A stretch of DNA of 25,754 bases, from contig CAZOIA010000069.1 in NCBI GenBank assembly GCA_964579675.1, positions 1 through 25,754 of the forward strand, given 5' to 3'. The stretch is from CAZOIA01 sp964579675 (GTDB lineage: Bacteria > Planctomycetota > Phycisphaerae > UBA1845 > PWPN01). Both the position numbers and the translations under genes were made by a program. How positions within the stretch are numbered: position 1 is the stretch's first letter; each line of letters begins with the position of its first letter. The notes below the pieces were generated by a model. It ran no database searches. It was not told where the DNA came from and was given only the letters and a program-made list of their open reading frames with translations. Of the stretch, positions 6,818 through 13,833 are shown in pieces.

Positions 6818-8481
6818 GGTGCTTTTGCCAACAGACGCGTCAGCTCCTCAAGCACTCCGGGAACCGTGGAGCGCAGCGCCCCGCCGATCGCCTGGATCAT
6901 GGCACGGTTGGGCTTGCCGGTCCACTCGTCCATGAAGAATTTCTTGAACTCGATCGACAGAACACAACTCGACTCGGGAAAGGTCTCGTGGACCCAGCGA
7001 GAGAAATGACCGCCGCAGAATCTGACGTTCTCCCGTACGTCAAGTGAGCCTCCGGGGATTTTGCACGCTTGCAGCTCGGTGATGAAGCGATCCACGACCG
7101 GCGCCCAGCGCGATCTGTCCATGGTACCCGTGCTGACATTTACCTCAGGGTCCTCCGCTTCGTTGGCGCGTGGTGCGTCCGGTCCGGCTCGTCGATGATT
7201 GTAACTGTGCAGGTCGAAGATGACAAACCGCCCGAAACGCCGCGCCAGCCGCGACAGCAGATCGCTGACCGAACGGTAGAACTCGTCGTATTCGGTCAAC
7301 GAATCCCTGATAAGCTTCTCGCTCGGTGGTTCCTTCCAGACACGAAGGCCCCAAGCGTCTTGGGGCCTACGGTAGACCGCGCCCTCCCGTGGCCGATTCA
7401 GGTCCACCTCAAAACGTGACCTGTGGACCATGATACGAGTTGGGGCCATGTCAGCCCAGAGCCCGGTGTACGGGTCCTCTTCGCGAAGTCGATCGAGCTC
7501 ATGCATGGCAAGTAGGCGATTGACTTCCGCTCGAACGGCGTGGCCGTGGTGAAGTGCAACGGCCACCAGGGGACCCTCACCTTCGACCATCTCGCAAAAC
7601 GCAGCCTCCCCATTTGCCGAGTTCCGCCGATTCTGGACTGCCGGATTCACCGTACCCATCACTCGACCTCTCCAAGTCTGGCCAAGCTTGGCCGGACGAT
7701 CCCGTAGCGCAAAGATCTGTGGACAGAGCGAGTCGAACAACTCACCAATACTACCCTGTATCCGCACGCGGAGCTGACGGTCCGCGGGCGCCTCCCAGTT
7801 GACGACATAGTACCTCCAATCAGAGGGCGAAAGCTCCTTCGAATGAGTCCGAAACAACGCGGGTATCTCCCGGTCCCCCACGCGGCCGTTCCCATTATGC
7901 ACAACTAGGTGCGGCACCTCATCCAGGTAGTTGCACCCGGCGGCTATGTAGGCCATCACCGTGTGGTGCCCGTCGAACAGCACCGTCTCGTTCTCCGAGG
8001 TCACTACCACTCTCGCATTGGGCAACCCGCTCGCGCGGAGGATGTCGCCACCGGCTAGAACTTGCCTTATCATGCCTCCTATCTGCGGCACGTCCCTGAT
8101 GCCGTCGGTGTTGTGCAGGCTCATGATCCCTCTGAGCGGAACGCGTTGCGCCACGCGGCAGGGCGTACGGAGCCTGCCCTTGAACAGCACGCGCTCGAAG
8201 TAGTCAACAGCATCGTAGAGCGTCTGGCCCGCAGCAGAGATCGGCACCTGCGAAGTCAGGACCCGCACGACACGCTCCGGGGAAAACCTGTCTGGGAATG
8301 CGGCCACGACCGTTCTATGGAGCCCTGGACCTCGGCCCCCTGCTCGTCCCCGGGCCTGTTCCGTCACCGCGACGAATTGTTCACAGAATGCTACTCTGTG
8401 CCCGCTCGGTTTGGCATCGAGTGCGCTTCGCTGGTTCATCCACGACACCAAATGTGCCTCTCTGGCCACAGAACCTGCCAT
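6814..8481 (-). CDS. Fusion of a ParB-like domain and an N-formylglutamate amidohydrolase domain
   Basis: This encodes 555 residues, about twice the usual size of N-formylglutamate amidohydrolases. Residues about 290-550 form that domain: EGEGPLVAVALHHGHAVR (about 300-317), HRSRFEVDLNRPR, FDLHSYNHRR (422-431) and CGGHFSRW match the family. It hydrolyses N-formyl or related N-acyl glutamate-type amides. Residues about 110-185 look like a ParB/sulfiredoxin-fold domain: VPLRGI, then a helix ending in VLAGGDI, a VVVTSENETVL strand and the signature FDGHHTVMAYIAAG (169-182). In other proteins this fold includes CTPases and free-serine kinases. The start 8481 has only a weak binding site; ATG 8439 is an alternative. 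It leads the operon. Confidence 0.85.
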   Translation of the reverse strand: MAGSVAREAHLVSWMNQRSALDAKPSGHRVAFCEQFVAVTEQARGRAGGRGPGLHRTVVAAFPDRFSPERVVRVLTSQVPISAAGQTLYDAVDYFERVLFKGRLRTPCRVAQRVPLRGIMSLHNTDGIRDVPQIGGMIRQVLAGGDILRASGLPNARVVVTSENETVLFDGHHTVMAYIAAGCNYLDEVPHLVVHNGNGRVGDREIPALFRTHSKELSPSDWRYYVVNWEAPADRQLRVRIQGSIGELFDSLCPQIFALRDRPAKLGQTWRGRVMGTVNPAVQNRRNSANGEAAFCEMVEGEGPLVAVALHHGHAVRAEVNRLLAMHELDRLREEDPYTGLWADMAPTRIMVHRSRFEVDLNRPREGAVYRRPQDAWGLRVWKEPPSEKLIRDSLTEYDEFYRSVSDLLSRLARRFGRFVIFDLHSYNHRRAGPDAPRANEAEDPEVNVSTGTMDRSRWAPVVDRFITELQACKIPGGSLDVRENVRFCGGHFSRWVHETFPESSCVLSIEFKKFFMDEWTGKPNRAMIQAIGGALRSTVPGVLEELTRLLAKAP

Positions 8482-8509
8482 GCAGCTGATCGCCTAACAT
8501 CATGAATCA

Positions 8510-8535
8510 GCGGCTTTGTGGAGTGGCGAAGCCGC
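8510..8535 (-). repeat. Stem-loop upstream of the amidohydrolase operon
   Basis: GCGGCTT (8510-8516) and AAGCCGC (8529-8535) form a perfect seven-base stem with a 12-base loop, about 30 bases before the start at 8481. It would be in the 5' untranslated region of the operon if transcription begins upstream. There is no T tract, so it is more likely a leader structure than a terminator. Confidence 0.5.
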
Positions 8536-8622
8536 GAAACAAGGTCCAGTCGTACCGTCACCCCAGGTTTCCCTCTGGCCGACGAGTGCCCCCTTCTCAG
8601 GAAACACCCTTTCGGGTAGAGG

Positions 8623-8663
8623 GAGCGGGCGAGCAATGCGTGATCTGGCATGCCCGCCCGCTC
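8623..8663 (-). repeat. Stem-loop just downstream of the 43-residue basic gene
   Basis: GAGCGGGCG (8623-8631) and CGCCCGCTC (8655-8663) form a perfect nine-base GC-rich stem. The 23-base loop can itself pair in part (ATGC/GCAT). It starts 17 bases after the stop of the small gene on the minus strand. A short ACCC-GAAA-GGGT hairpin follows about 20 bases further. Position suggests a 3' end or processing structure. No T tract follows, so intrinsic termination is not certain. Confidence 0.5.
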
Positions 8664-8679
8664 ACAGGAGTCCGGGCCG

Positions 8680-8811
8680 CTACTCATCCGCAGTCTTACG
8701 TCTGCGCCGAGCAGCGCGGCCCTTTGGCGGCTTTGTCCCGCTCGCAGGCCGTTCCGCCTCCCTGAACTTGGTCTTGGGAGCCTTCGCCTTTCTTCTGACA
8801 TTCTTTGCCAT
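8680..8811 (-). CDS. 43-residue very basic small protein
   Basis: The sequence runs from ATG 8811 to TAG 8680 and gives a 43-residue protein beginning MAKNVRRKAKAPKTK. It contains about 17 Lys or Arg residues, is rich in Ala and Pro, and ends in RRRRKTADE. A good Shine-Dalgarno AGGAG lies about eight bases upstream of the ATG. No domain is recognised; the composition resembles small nucleic-acid-binding or ribosome-associated tails. It lies between the DksA-like gene and the amidohydrolase operon on the same strand, with a strong stem-loop after its stop. Start signal, composition and flanking structures together argue for a real gene, but coding at this length cannot be proven by eye. Confidence 0.6.
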   Translation of the reverse strand: MAKNVRRKAKAPKTKFREAERPASGTKPPKGRAARRRRKTADE

Positions 8812-8843
8812 GGCTCATCTCCTATGCCACTATGCTTTCCACA

Positions 8844-8899
8844 TGTCCCCGAGTTGCCTACGACTGGCATGCGGCCTGGGGACACAGCCGCGTGCGGCT
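8844..8899. repeat. Paired stem-loops between the DksA-like gene and the small basic gene
   Basis: TGTCCCC (8844-8850) pairs with GGGGACA (8878-8884), and the loop has an inner TGCC/GGCA stem. Directly beside it, AGCCGC and GCGGCT (8886-8899) are an exact six-base repeat with a two-base loop. On the minus strand these lie after the DksA-like stop and about 30 bases before ATG 8811. They may end the upstream transcript or form a structured leader for the small gene. Confidence 0.4.
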
Positions 8900-8993
8900 T
8901 TACGTTGGTTGATCACAACTGAGGTCTTCAGAAGCAGAGGGTTATCACCCGCTCGGAGGTCAATGTGAGTGCCTATCGTCAGGAGCATAACTC

Positions 8994-9461
8994 TCATCGA
9001 TGCCTCCGCTCCGTCGCCACCTGGCATTTGAGACAGCGCTGCGCGGTGGGGTTGGCCTTGAGTCTCGCATGCGAAATGGGCTTGCCACAATCGCCGCAGG
9101 CTCCGTAGCAGCCAGCGGCCAGTCTATCCAGCGCTGCATCCACTTCCTTGATGCGCCTCGCAATGTGGTTGATTGTGCCGGTCAGATCGGATTGGGACGC
9201 CCTTTCCGCAGGATCGTCACCGTCGGATAAGCGGATCCCGTCGTTCCGGAATTCCGACTGGCAGTGCTCAAGCTCGGACACCAGGTCCCGACGCATGCAG
9301 ATAAGCCTATCGAGTTGCCGTTGATTCTCCGCAGTCCTGCCATGCTGGGGCGTAGATTGTTCTCGCCCCCTTCGAGCCAGTGCACGTTCTGAAGATCCTC
9401 CGTGGACTGGCGAAGCATTGCCTGCCTCAAGGCCCGGACTTGCTCGCTCATTTCTTATCAT
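8994..9461 (-). CDS. DksA/TraR-type zinc-finger protein with an apparent N-terminal frameshift
   Basis: The C-terminal part is a clear DksA/TraR protein: a coiled-coil region, the tip motif DGDDPA fitting DxxDxA, and a C4 zinc finger (CGDC, then CLKC 17 residues later). Such proteins bind the RNA polymerase secondary channel. The frame is open back to a GTG at 9491; ATG 9461 is in frame. However, the first 30 codons in this frame have few G/C third positions. The other frame from ATG 9451 (MSEQVRALRQAML...) has a high fraction (about 20 of 26) and reads like a normal N-terminus. One missing base near a five-G run (about 9365-9370) would join the two. The gene is probably 8994-9451 with a real or sequencing frameshift. 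Confidence 0.7.
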   Translation of the reverse strand: MIRNERASPGLEAGNASPVHGGSSERALARRGREQSTPQHGRTAENQRQLDRLICMRRDLVSELEHCQSEFRNDGIRLSDGDDPAERASQSDLTGTINHIARRIKEVDAALDRLAAGCYGACGDCGKPISHARLKANPTAQRCLKCQVATERRHR

Positions 9462-9487
9462 CCGCGCACCATGACGGAATATGCCGC

Positions 9488-9754
9488 TCACCCAGATGAG
9501 ACAGCGGTCACCTCTTCTCCGGATTCCGGCGGAGTTGAAGACATCACCATACTTCCGCAGCTCAACTGGGACAGTGAATTAGTGGCTCCACAGGAAGGAC
9601 ACCGGAACCGCTTATAGCTTTGGTTGGTGAGGCGGTGGCCGCATTGCTCACAGGCATAGGATGCGCGCACCTCAGTGCATTTCACCGGGGCAACAAGAGG
9701 AATTCCAGGACTGCACGTACGGAGCCTTCTGGCGTCATTCCTTGCCGATCCCAA
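9488..9754 (-). CDS. Small zinc-ribbon protein (start uncertain)
   Basis: The open frame codes for up to 88 residues from a TTG at 9754. The convincing part is a compact zinc ribbon, CEQCGHRL followed 14 residues after the first pair by CPSCGA (about residues 35-56). Next comes a short Ser/Thr/Glu tail. The region before the ribbon has unremarkable codon use, and GTG codons at 9685 and 9670 are possible later starts, so the true protein may be 60-65 residues. Its stop shares bases with the GTG that opens the DksA-like frame (GTGA at 9488-9491). It is probably a DNA-, RNA- or protein-binding adaptor. I do not recognise a specific family. Confidence 0.42.
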   Translation of the reverse strand: MGSARNDARRLRTCSPGIPLVAPVKCTEVRASYACEQCGHRLTNQSYKRFRCPSCGATNSLSQLSCGSMVMSSTPPESGEEVTAVSSG

Positions 9755-9821
9755 ACTCCACCTTTCCTTTCTGTGGCATCAACACGTGCCTCGTTTCGAT
9801 GACCGGGAAGATCCCGCATCG

Positions 9822-10478
9822 CTACGCTGCGGGCGCCAGTCCGGACGACTCGCCAGTGCTCCGATGTCGTTGGCGAAGCACCGCCCCGAGTCCCAGATAT
9901 CCCAGACCAGGCATGATCCGAAATGGCACCTTGCCTGGATACTGCGTGCTGGCCCGCCCAACGGTGCTCTCGACCGCATCCTCAACCGTCACGAGGACAT
10001 CGGGATCGACCTGCCCCGCCATGGCCACGACGGCGGCGGTTATCTTCCGGGGAACGATCGCCATGCAAACCGAAACCGGCCCATCGCGGCCGCTGCCGCT
10101 CAACGTCGTGACCGCCAGGTCTGCGAATCGGAGCCGTTCGGCGACGGCATGCGCATTTCCACGAGAAATCAGCCGCACGATCTGAGTACCCATGGCCAGT
10201 GCCTTTTCGATCCACATGCCGACGGCATTACCGGCGGCGAATCCGCCTGCGAAGGCAAGGATATTCACCCAACGGTCCAGGTGGGCGAAAACGCTCGATA
10301 TTGCCAGAATCCAGATCATCACCTCGAACAAGCCCAGTATCACGGCGAGAGCTCTCCGTCCCCGAGTGACGCAAATAAGGCGGACCGTGCCGATGGACAC
10401 ATCCACAACCCGTGCGAAGAAGATCAACACGGGCAGCCAGACTGAATGTTCCGGTAGTATTCCTGGCTCTATCATCAT
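9822..10478 (-). CDS. UPF0316 (DUF2179) family membrane protein, copy 2
   Basis: This encodes 218 residues, a paralogue of the protein at 3240-3818. By eye about half of the aligned positions are identical, including ARVVDVS, RLICVTRG, FEVMIWILAIS, HLDRW and AGGFAAGNAVG. It has the same layout of an N-terminal membrane part and a soluble C-terminal domain, plus an extra 25-30 residue basic tail (GAVLRQRHRS...). Its ATG 10478 overlaps the stop of the deiminase-like gene (ATGA 10475-10478), and GGAGG lies about 12 bases upstream, so the two genes are coupled. The molecular function of the family is not known. Pairing with an exported enzyme hints at a membrane or cell-envelope role. Confidence 0.88.
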   Translation of the reverse strand: MMIEPGILPEHSVWLPVLIFFARVVDVSIGTVRLICVTRGRRALAVILGLFEVMIWILAISSVFAHLDRWVNILAFAGGFAAGNAVGMWIEKALAMGTQIVRLISRGNAHAVAERLRFADLAVTTLSGSGRDGPVSVCMAIVPRKITAAVVAMAGQVDPDVLVTVEDAVESTVGRASTQYPGKVPFRIMPGLGYLGLGAVLRQRHRSTGESSGLAPAA

Positions 10479-11830
10479 TGCTGTTTCAGGCCTCCTCCGG
10501 AGCTCCTGAGCCTCACGAGTTTCGATTCATCCTGAGGCGTGGTGCGCAGGTGCTGATCTTCTATGTCCGTTAGATCATCGGGCTCGGCGTTGCCCCGAGG
10601 CCGGGATGCTCTTATTGTGTGGCGAGCGTCCGACGGCTTGCGACGTGTCACATTGACAATACAGCGCACAGCACCGCCCAGGTTGTATATCCGGGATACG
10701 TCCACCGTACGGACGTCGAATCCGAGATCGCAGTAGATCGCCTCCGCTGCTTGATCCAGCACGGGAATGCCGTACACAGGCATGTAAATGGTGCTGCATC
10801 CATGGCGGCGATCGATCAGGACATTATTGTAGGTAACCATCCATTGTTCGGATCTATCGATGATTGCAGGTAACCGGACTACTTCGTAGCCGAGATCTGT
10901 GATCGTAGACGCGATTGAGTCGAATCTCTGAGATGTTTCTGATGAGTCGTCCATCTCTGCCGCGACCCACTTCGGAACTACGGTGCATGAGTCAGAAACG
11001 CCATCCTCAAAGAGTAGTGACAGGCCAGACATTGGACTGGCAACCAGCGCAGTGTGGTCTCCGAGCGGTGTCAGATACATATCGACATGACAGAAAGGTA
11101 CGCTGCCCTCCTGATCCCTTATCAGAACCGGATCAAGCCCGACAATGCGAGACAGGTCTCTCGCAAGCCGTCGTTCTCCCAGTCCAAGATCGGCATTGTC
11201 GAGTAAGACGTTGGCGCCGATAAAAGCATGCCTGTTGTTGGAAACGATGTTTCCTCCCTCCAAATGCAGGAGATCGGCCATCTGGCGAGGCATGACGTTC
11301 GCTCGGGTCAAAGCCGGGGCCATCAGAATCTCGTTGCGCTTGTCCTCCTCGTAGTCAGCGAAATCGCCAGGGATGAACTGAAGCGCGGGCCGGAACGAAC
11401 GGGCATGGTGCCTTGCAATACGTCGATCGCGCGACCAGAGGGTAATCTCGCGATCCACCGCAACCAATCGCAGTTCACGCCGGCCGGAGGTGGCAAGAGG
11501 GCCCCACTCGTGAATGAACTCCTCGACCGCATCTTCGGTAGGGCATACCACTTGAATGCGGATGTCGTCCGGCAGCCCGGAGAACAGATCGCGATACAAC
11601 GGCGTGAGCTCCTCCTCCATATCAGGCAGGTAGTGGAGCATGACCTCAGCGATCGCCCCGCTGGTATCTGGGATAACGCGGACATGGTCGGTGGCCCGTG
11701 AACCACCTTCGTCCCCATGAACTGGGACCGAAGTGAATGCCAGCAGGATGAGGGATGCCAACGAAACCAACGTCTTTCGTCGGGGCAAGAGCCCACGAAG
11801 GCCCATGCAAACCGACTGTGAGCCGATCAT
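10475..11830 (-). CDS. Exported agmatine-deiminase/peptidylarginine-deiminase-like enzyme
   Basis: This encodes 451 residues. A hydrophobic stretch at about 19-38 (LVSLASLILLAFTSVPVHG) looks like a signal peptide. The remainder fits the guanidino-group-modifying fold (Porphyromonas-type PAD/agmatine deiminase family). It has WSRD (132-135), LEGGNIV (190-196), FCHVDMYLTP with His248 and Asp250, and the nucleophile loop GGAVRC with Cys390. Family enzymes hydrolyse a guanidino group to a ureido group and ammonia. The residue before the catalytic Cys is Arg, where agmatine deiminases usually have His, so the substrate may differ. GGAGG lies seven bases before ATG 11830. The stop overlaps the UPF0316 gene. 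The C-terminal 55 residues are polar and probably disordered. Confidence 0.82.
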   Translation of the reverse strand: MIGSQSVCMGLRGLLPRRKTLVSLASLILLAFTSVPVHGDEGGSRATDHVRVIPDTSGAIAEVMLHYLPDMEEELTPLYRDLFSGLPDDIRIQVVCPTEDAVEEFIHEWGPLATSGRRELRLVAVDREITLWSRDRRIARHHARSFRPALQFIPGDFADYEEDKRNEILMAPALTRANVMPRQMADLLHLEGGNIVSNNRHAFIGANVLLDNADLGLGERRLARDLSRIVGLDPVLIRDQEGSVPFCHVDMYLTPLGDHTALVASPMSGLSLLFEDGVSDSCTVVPKWVAAEMDDSSETSQRFDSIASTITDLGYEVVRLPAIIDRSEQWMVTYNNVLIDRRHGCSTIYMPVYGIPVLDQAAEAIYCDLGFDVRTVDVSRIYNLGGAVRCIVNVTRRKPSDARHTIRASRPRGNAEPDDLTDIEDQHLRTTPQDESKLVRLRSSGGGLKQQ

Positions 11831-11852
11831 AGATCAACCTCCACCTTATGCC

Positions 11853-12251
11853 TCAGTCTGTGGCTCGAATCTCGATCTTGTAACCGTCCGGATCGAAGAC
11901 GAACGTCTGATAGTGGCCGCCGTACATGCGGGGTTGCGTCGCCCGCGCGCGCCTCGCCACGGCCTGACGGTATGCCTCATTGACTTCCTCCTCGGTTGAT
12001 ACGACGAAGCTGAAGTGATCAAGGCCCGACAGTTCCGAACCCAATGGCAGCCCCTCGGTCAAAAGCACACTCGCCTGGGCCAACGTATCATTGGCGGGCA
12101 GAGAACAGATGCGTGCCACCGCGCTCGGTGGGTCGGTCTGATGCGGTTCCAGGCCGAACAAGCCACGGTAGAAGTCAACGCTGCGCTCCAGGTTTCTGAC
12201 CCGCAGGCTGACATGGGCGATCCGCTTCGGTCGAATTGCGACAGTTGTCAC
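11853..12251 (-). CDS. VOC (glyoxalase/dioxygenase superfamily) protein
   Basis: This encodes 132 residues from GTG 12251, which has GGAGT seven bases upstream; the frame stays open to GTG 12311. The sequence is a single VOC module: IAHVSLRVRNLERSVDFYRG, then GLDHFSFVV and a final YQTFVFDPDGYKIEI, with the usual His/Glu metal-binding positions. Members include glyoxalase I, ring-cleaving dioxygenases and antibiotic-resistance proteins, and the substrate cannot be told here. It begins 99 bases (or 39 from the longer start) after the histidine kinase stop and ends 22 bases before the deiminase-like gene, so all three probably share a transcript. Confidence 0.85.
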   Translation of the reverse strand: MTTVAIRPKRIAHVSLRVRNLERSVDFYRGLFGLEPHQTDPPSAVARICSLPANDTLAQASVLLTEGLPLGSELSGLDHFSFVVSTEEEVNEAYRQAVARRARATQPRMYGGHYQTFVFDPDGYKIEIRATD

Positions 12252-12312
12252 GCGGTGACTCCATAGACCGTCCAAGGCCGTCGCAAGTATGGCTTGCCAG
12301 GCTGAAACCACC

Positions 12313-12327
12313 GTGAAATGCGGATTA
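12313..12327 (-). promoter_or_regulatory. 15-bp box identical to one in the response regulator promoter
   Basis: The minus strand reads TAATCCGCATTTCAC here, in the gap between the kinase stop and the VOC gene. The same 15 bases occur on the plus strand at 14624-14638 in front of the response regulator gene, in the opposite orientation relative to transcription. A shared box flanking both ends of the two-component operon suggests a binding site for its own regulator. Confidence 0.5.
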
Positions 12328-12350
12328 GTTTTCTTTAATCTGGTTTGGGG

Positions 12351-13808
12351 TCACGGGACTGGAGTGAGGGGCAGGCGGACGACGAACTCGCAGCCCCCGT
12401 CCGGACAGTTGGCCAGGGATATCTGGCCCTGGTGAAGACCGGCCACGCCTTGGGCGATGGCCAGTCCCAAACCCGCACCCTGGGCGGAGCCATCGCCCCG
12501 GGGAATGCGAAAGAAGGGCTCAAAAATCTGCTCGATATGCTCAGCGGGAATCCCCGGGCCATGGTCCCGGACCGTGACGCAGGCCTCGTCGCCCTCGACG
12601 GCCACCTTGATCTCCACGGGCTTTTCGACAGGCGAGTAGCGGATTGCGTTCCGGAGAAGGTTGACAATCATCGTTCGGAGCAGCTCCCCGTCGCCAGCTA
12701 CCAGCGGTTCCGGTCGGTCAGGCGCCGGGACGGCGAGCACGGGAACGAGTCTGACCTCCCGCTGTCGGGCCAGTGGCTCGCAACGTTGCACCGCGTCCGT
12801 CACCGCCTCATTTAACGAAACAGAGGTCACCGATCCGGGAGGCATCCCCACATCCGCTCGGGCCAGGGTCAGCAAGCCCTCGATCGTCTTGGCCATTCGC
12901 CGCATCTCGTCCTGGACACTGGCCGCGAAGCGATCATGCTCCTCCGCTGATCGAGCCTGCTGGCTCAAGACCTGGGCTTGGCCAAGCAGGATCGACACCG
13001 GCGTCTGCAATTCGTGGGCGGCATTGGCGATGAACCGCTCTTGAGCACGGAAGGAAGCTTCGAGGCGATCAAGCATTTGATTGACAGTGGCCACCATCTG
13101 CGCCACTTCGTCGCCACCCGGCGGAAGGTCAATGCGACGATCAAGATGTTCGGCCGTGAGCTCCTGGGCCTCCCGTGCGATCCTGCCCACCGGGGCCAGA
13201 GATCGCCTCGCCATGAACCAGGAGGCAAGGCCCGCGACCAACAGGCCGGCAGGGATAAACAACAAGAACAGCCGGCGAAGGGCGGCGATGGATTCATCCA
13301 CCCGCTCCAGACTGACGGCCACTTGCAGATAGAAGGGCTCTGTTTCCGGAGCCTCGTGGTAAAGCGTGAGAACGCGAAGCTCCCCGTCGCCCCCTAATAG
13401 CGATTCTGCAACCTTGCCGCTCACGGTTTCAAGGGCAGGTTCGCCGGCGGCACGGGACTGCTGTGCGGAAGGCGTCCAGGGCAGCGAGAGATCCCCCAGG
13501 TTTCGCGACCGCTCGACAATCGTTCCGTCTTCCAGGCGTACCTGGAAGAAGTAGCCTGGGAAGCGGAAGGGGTTCAGGCGGGGGCTGACCTTATTGGACA
13601 AAATCTGTTCCGGGAGGTTCTCAGCCGCAATCTCAATCGCTTCGACCATGCTCTCTGCACGATCAGCGAGTCGCTCATCGAAGTCCTCCCGAAGGTAATC
13701 TTCACGAATCGTGAGAACGACAACTCCAAGGATGGTCAAGATGACGCCGAATGTCAGGAGGTAGACAAGCGTCAACTTGAATCGAAGCGTACGCAGGTGT
13801 TGCCACAT
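12351..13808 (-). CDS. Sensor histidine kinase of a two-component system
   Basis: This encodes 485 residues in the classic EnvZ/CusS-type order. There is a first membrane helix at about 10-34, a periplasmic sensor of about 140 residues, and a second membrane helix at about 178-199. A HAMP linker follows (200-250), then a HisKA domain with ANAAHELQTP (phospho-acceptor His265). The ATPase domain has N387 in NLLRNAIRYS, DHGPGIP (415-421) and GAGLGL (444-449). All catalytic motifs are intact. The sensor domain shows no recognisable ligand fold. ATG 13808 lies 25 bases after the response regulator stop, so the two are co-transcribed. It would autophosphorylate and pass the phosphate to Asp51 of the regulator. 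Confidence 0.95.
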   Translation of the reverse strand: MWQHLRTLRFKLTLVYLLTFGVILTILGVVVLTIREDYLREDFDERLADRAESMVEAIEIAAENLPEQILSNKVSPRLNPFRFPGYFFQVRLEDGTIVERSRNLGDLSLPWTPSAQQSRAAGEPALETVSGKVAESLLGGDGELRVLTLYHEAPETEPFYLQVAVSLERVDESIAALRRLFLLFIPAGLLVAGLASWFMARRSLAPVGRIAREAQELTAEHLDRRIDLPPGGDEVAQMVATVNQMLDRLEASFRAQERFIANAAHELQTPVSILLGQAQVLSQQARSAEEHDRFAASVQDEMRRMAKTIEGLLTLARADVGMPPGSVTSVSLNEAVTDAVQRCEPLARQREVRLVPVLAVPAPDRPEPLVAGDGELLRTMIVNLLRNAIRYSPVEKPVEIKVAVEGDEACVTVRDHGPGIPAEHIEQIFEPFFRIPRGDGSAQGAGLGLAIAQGVAGLHQGQISLANCPDGGCEFVVRLPLTPVP

Positions 13809-13833
13809 GGCGCGAATCTCACTGAGATTGCCG

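Noticed and set aside
9675..9686. Third copy of the regulator box (GCATTTCACC)
   Set aside because: Only ten bases match, the TAATCC half is missing and it lies inside the zinc-ribbon frame.
9675..10445. 256-codon plus-strand frame over the second UPF0316 gene
   Set aside because: Its composition (His, Arg, Asp, Pro in irregular order) is that of an antisense shadow; the minus-strand protein has a clear paralogue.
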